Origin: Streptomyces xanthophaeus
GTDB lineage: Bacteria; Actinomycetota; Actinomycetes; Streptomycetales; Streptomycetaceae
DNA: 64,000 bases
Assembly: GCF_000725805.1 (NCBI RefSeq)
Contig: NZ_JOFT01000030.1
Span: forward strand, 42,977 to 106,976
Direction: 5' to 3'
Shown here: positions 63,888 to 64,000 of the stretch, in pieces
Layout: the number at the start of each line of letters is the position of its first letter
Numbering within the stretch: position 1 is the stretch's first letter
The notes under the pieces: model-generated
Database searches by the model: none
What the model was told of the DNA's origin: nothing
Seen by the model: the letters and a program-made list of their open reading frames with translations, nothing else
Made by a program: the position numbers and the translations under genes

Positions 63888-64000
63888 GCTGTGACCGGAA
63901 GGGTCCACCGGGTCGCGGCGCCCGGCACGGCACCTCCCCGCGTTGTCGGACCACGCAAGTACGTCCAGTACGAGCCGTGGCCCTCCGCCTTGCGATGCAC
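63888..64000. repeat. candidate dispersed Streptomyces intergenic repeat (cut by window end)
   Basis: The sequence after hemY, including GGTCCACCGGGTCGCGGCGC and GACCACGCAAGTACGTCCAG, resembles a recurrent non-coding element I recall between genes in many Streptomyces genomes. On the minus strand it would read MHRKAEGHGSYWTYLRG if translated, a phrase I associate with spurious ORFs. It contains a small inverted element (GTAC-GTCCA-GTAC). Its other end is outside the window. Confidence 0.5.

Overview
The window is high-GC DNA (roughly 70% or more G+C, third codon positions almost always G or C) with many GTG starts and four-base start/stop overlaps. Together with a sigR-rsrA pair, a WhiB7-type regulator with an AT-hook, UPF0182, PPA1309, an AdnAB-like helicase-nuclease pair and mycoredoxin, it points to a Streptomyces chromosome, core region. 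The gene order resembles the stretch of the S. coelicolor chromosome around sigR-rsrA, and its second half resembles Mycobacterium tuberculosis Rv3193c-Rv3202c. I found no prophage, insertion sequence, CRISPR array or rRNA.

Layout. 1-2.1 kb: end of an AraC regulator, a DUF3703 protein, a GlxA-type regulator and a very small ORF followed by a perfect hairpin. 2.1-6.7 kb (minus): peptide deformylase, a TPR protein and an overlapping pair of membrane HD / HD-GYP proteins. 7-8.2 kb: rsrA and sigR with a recognisable sigma-R autoregulatory promoter. 8.4-15.6 kb: hydrolase, SRAP protein, M50 peptidase, aroA, rsgA, an SMR exporter with a convergent TetR gene, hisN and a CBS protein. 15.7-17.7 kb: catalase and its Fur-family regulator, divergent around an operator. 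17.8-20.1 kb: two identical initiator tRNA genes on either side of a Sel1-repeat gene. 20.2-29.3 kb: UPF0182, PPA1309, a PDZ/Lon-like protease, moaE, an epimerase, a zinc metalloprotease homologue and a NUDIX hydrolase.

29.4-36.2 kb: three tandem AIM24 genes (the first fused to TerD), a YgjP-like metallopeptidase, an orphan E1/ThiF-like protein and a UbiB-family kinase. 36.3-37.7 kb: whiB7 with a translationally coupled small gene and a leader of about 0.6 kb carrying a 107-codon upstream ORF and an intrinsic terminator. 37.7-50.7 kb: a UvrD2-type helicase, mycoredoxin with a sigma-R promoter, nudC, an M20 dipeptidase, adnB, adnA and an alkyltransferase-like protein. 50.8-54.4 kb: a large flippase-like membrane protein with an apparent pseudokinase domain, and a YwiC-like protein. 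54.6-63.9 kb: narGHJI, then an overlapping radical SAM/SPASM gene and a protoporphyrinogen-oxidase-like gene. The window ends inside what looks like a dispersed Streptomyces intergenic repeat.

Shared themes are thiol and oxidative stress (SigR/RsrA, mycoredoxin, catalase/CatR), DNA repair (SRAP, UvrD2, AdnAB, ATL), antibiotic-responsive control (whiB7 leader) and anaerobic nitrate respiration with possible linked haem supply. The observations I rate most interesting are the whiB7 leader, the AIM24/TerD cluster, the orphan E1-like protein, the pseudokinase-flippase fusion and the nar-radical SAM-HemY linkage.
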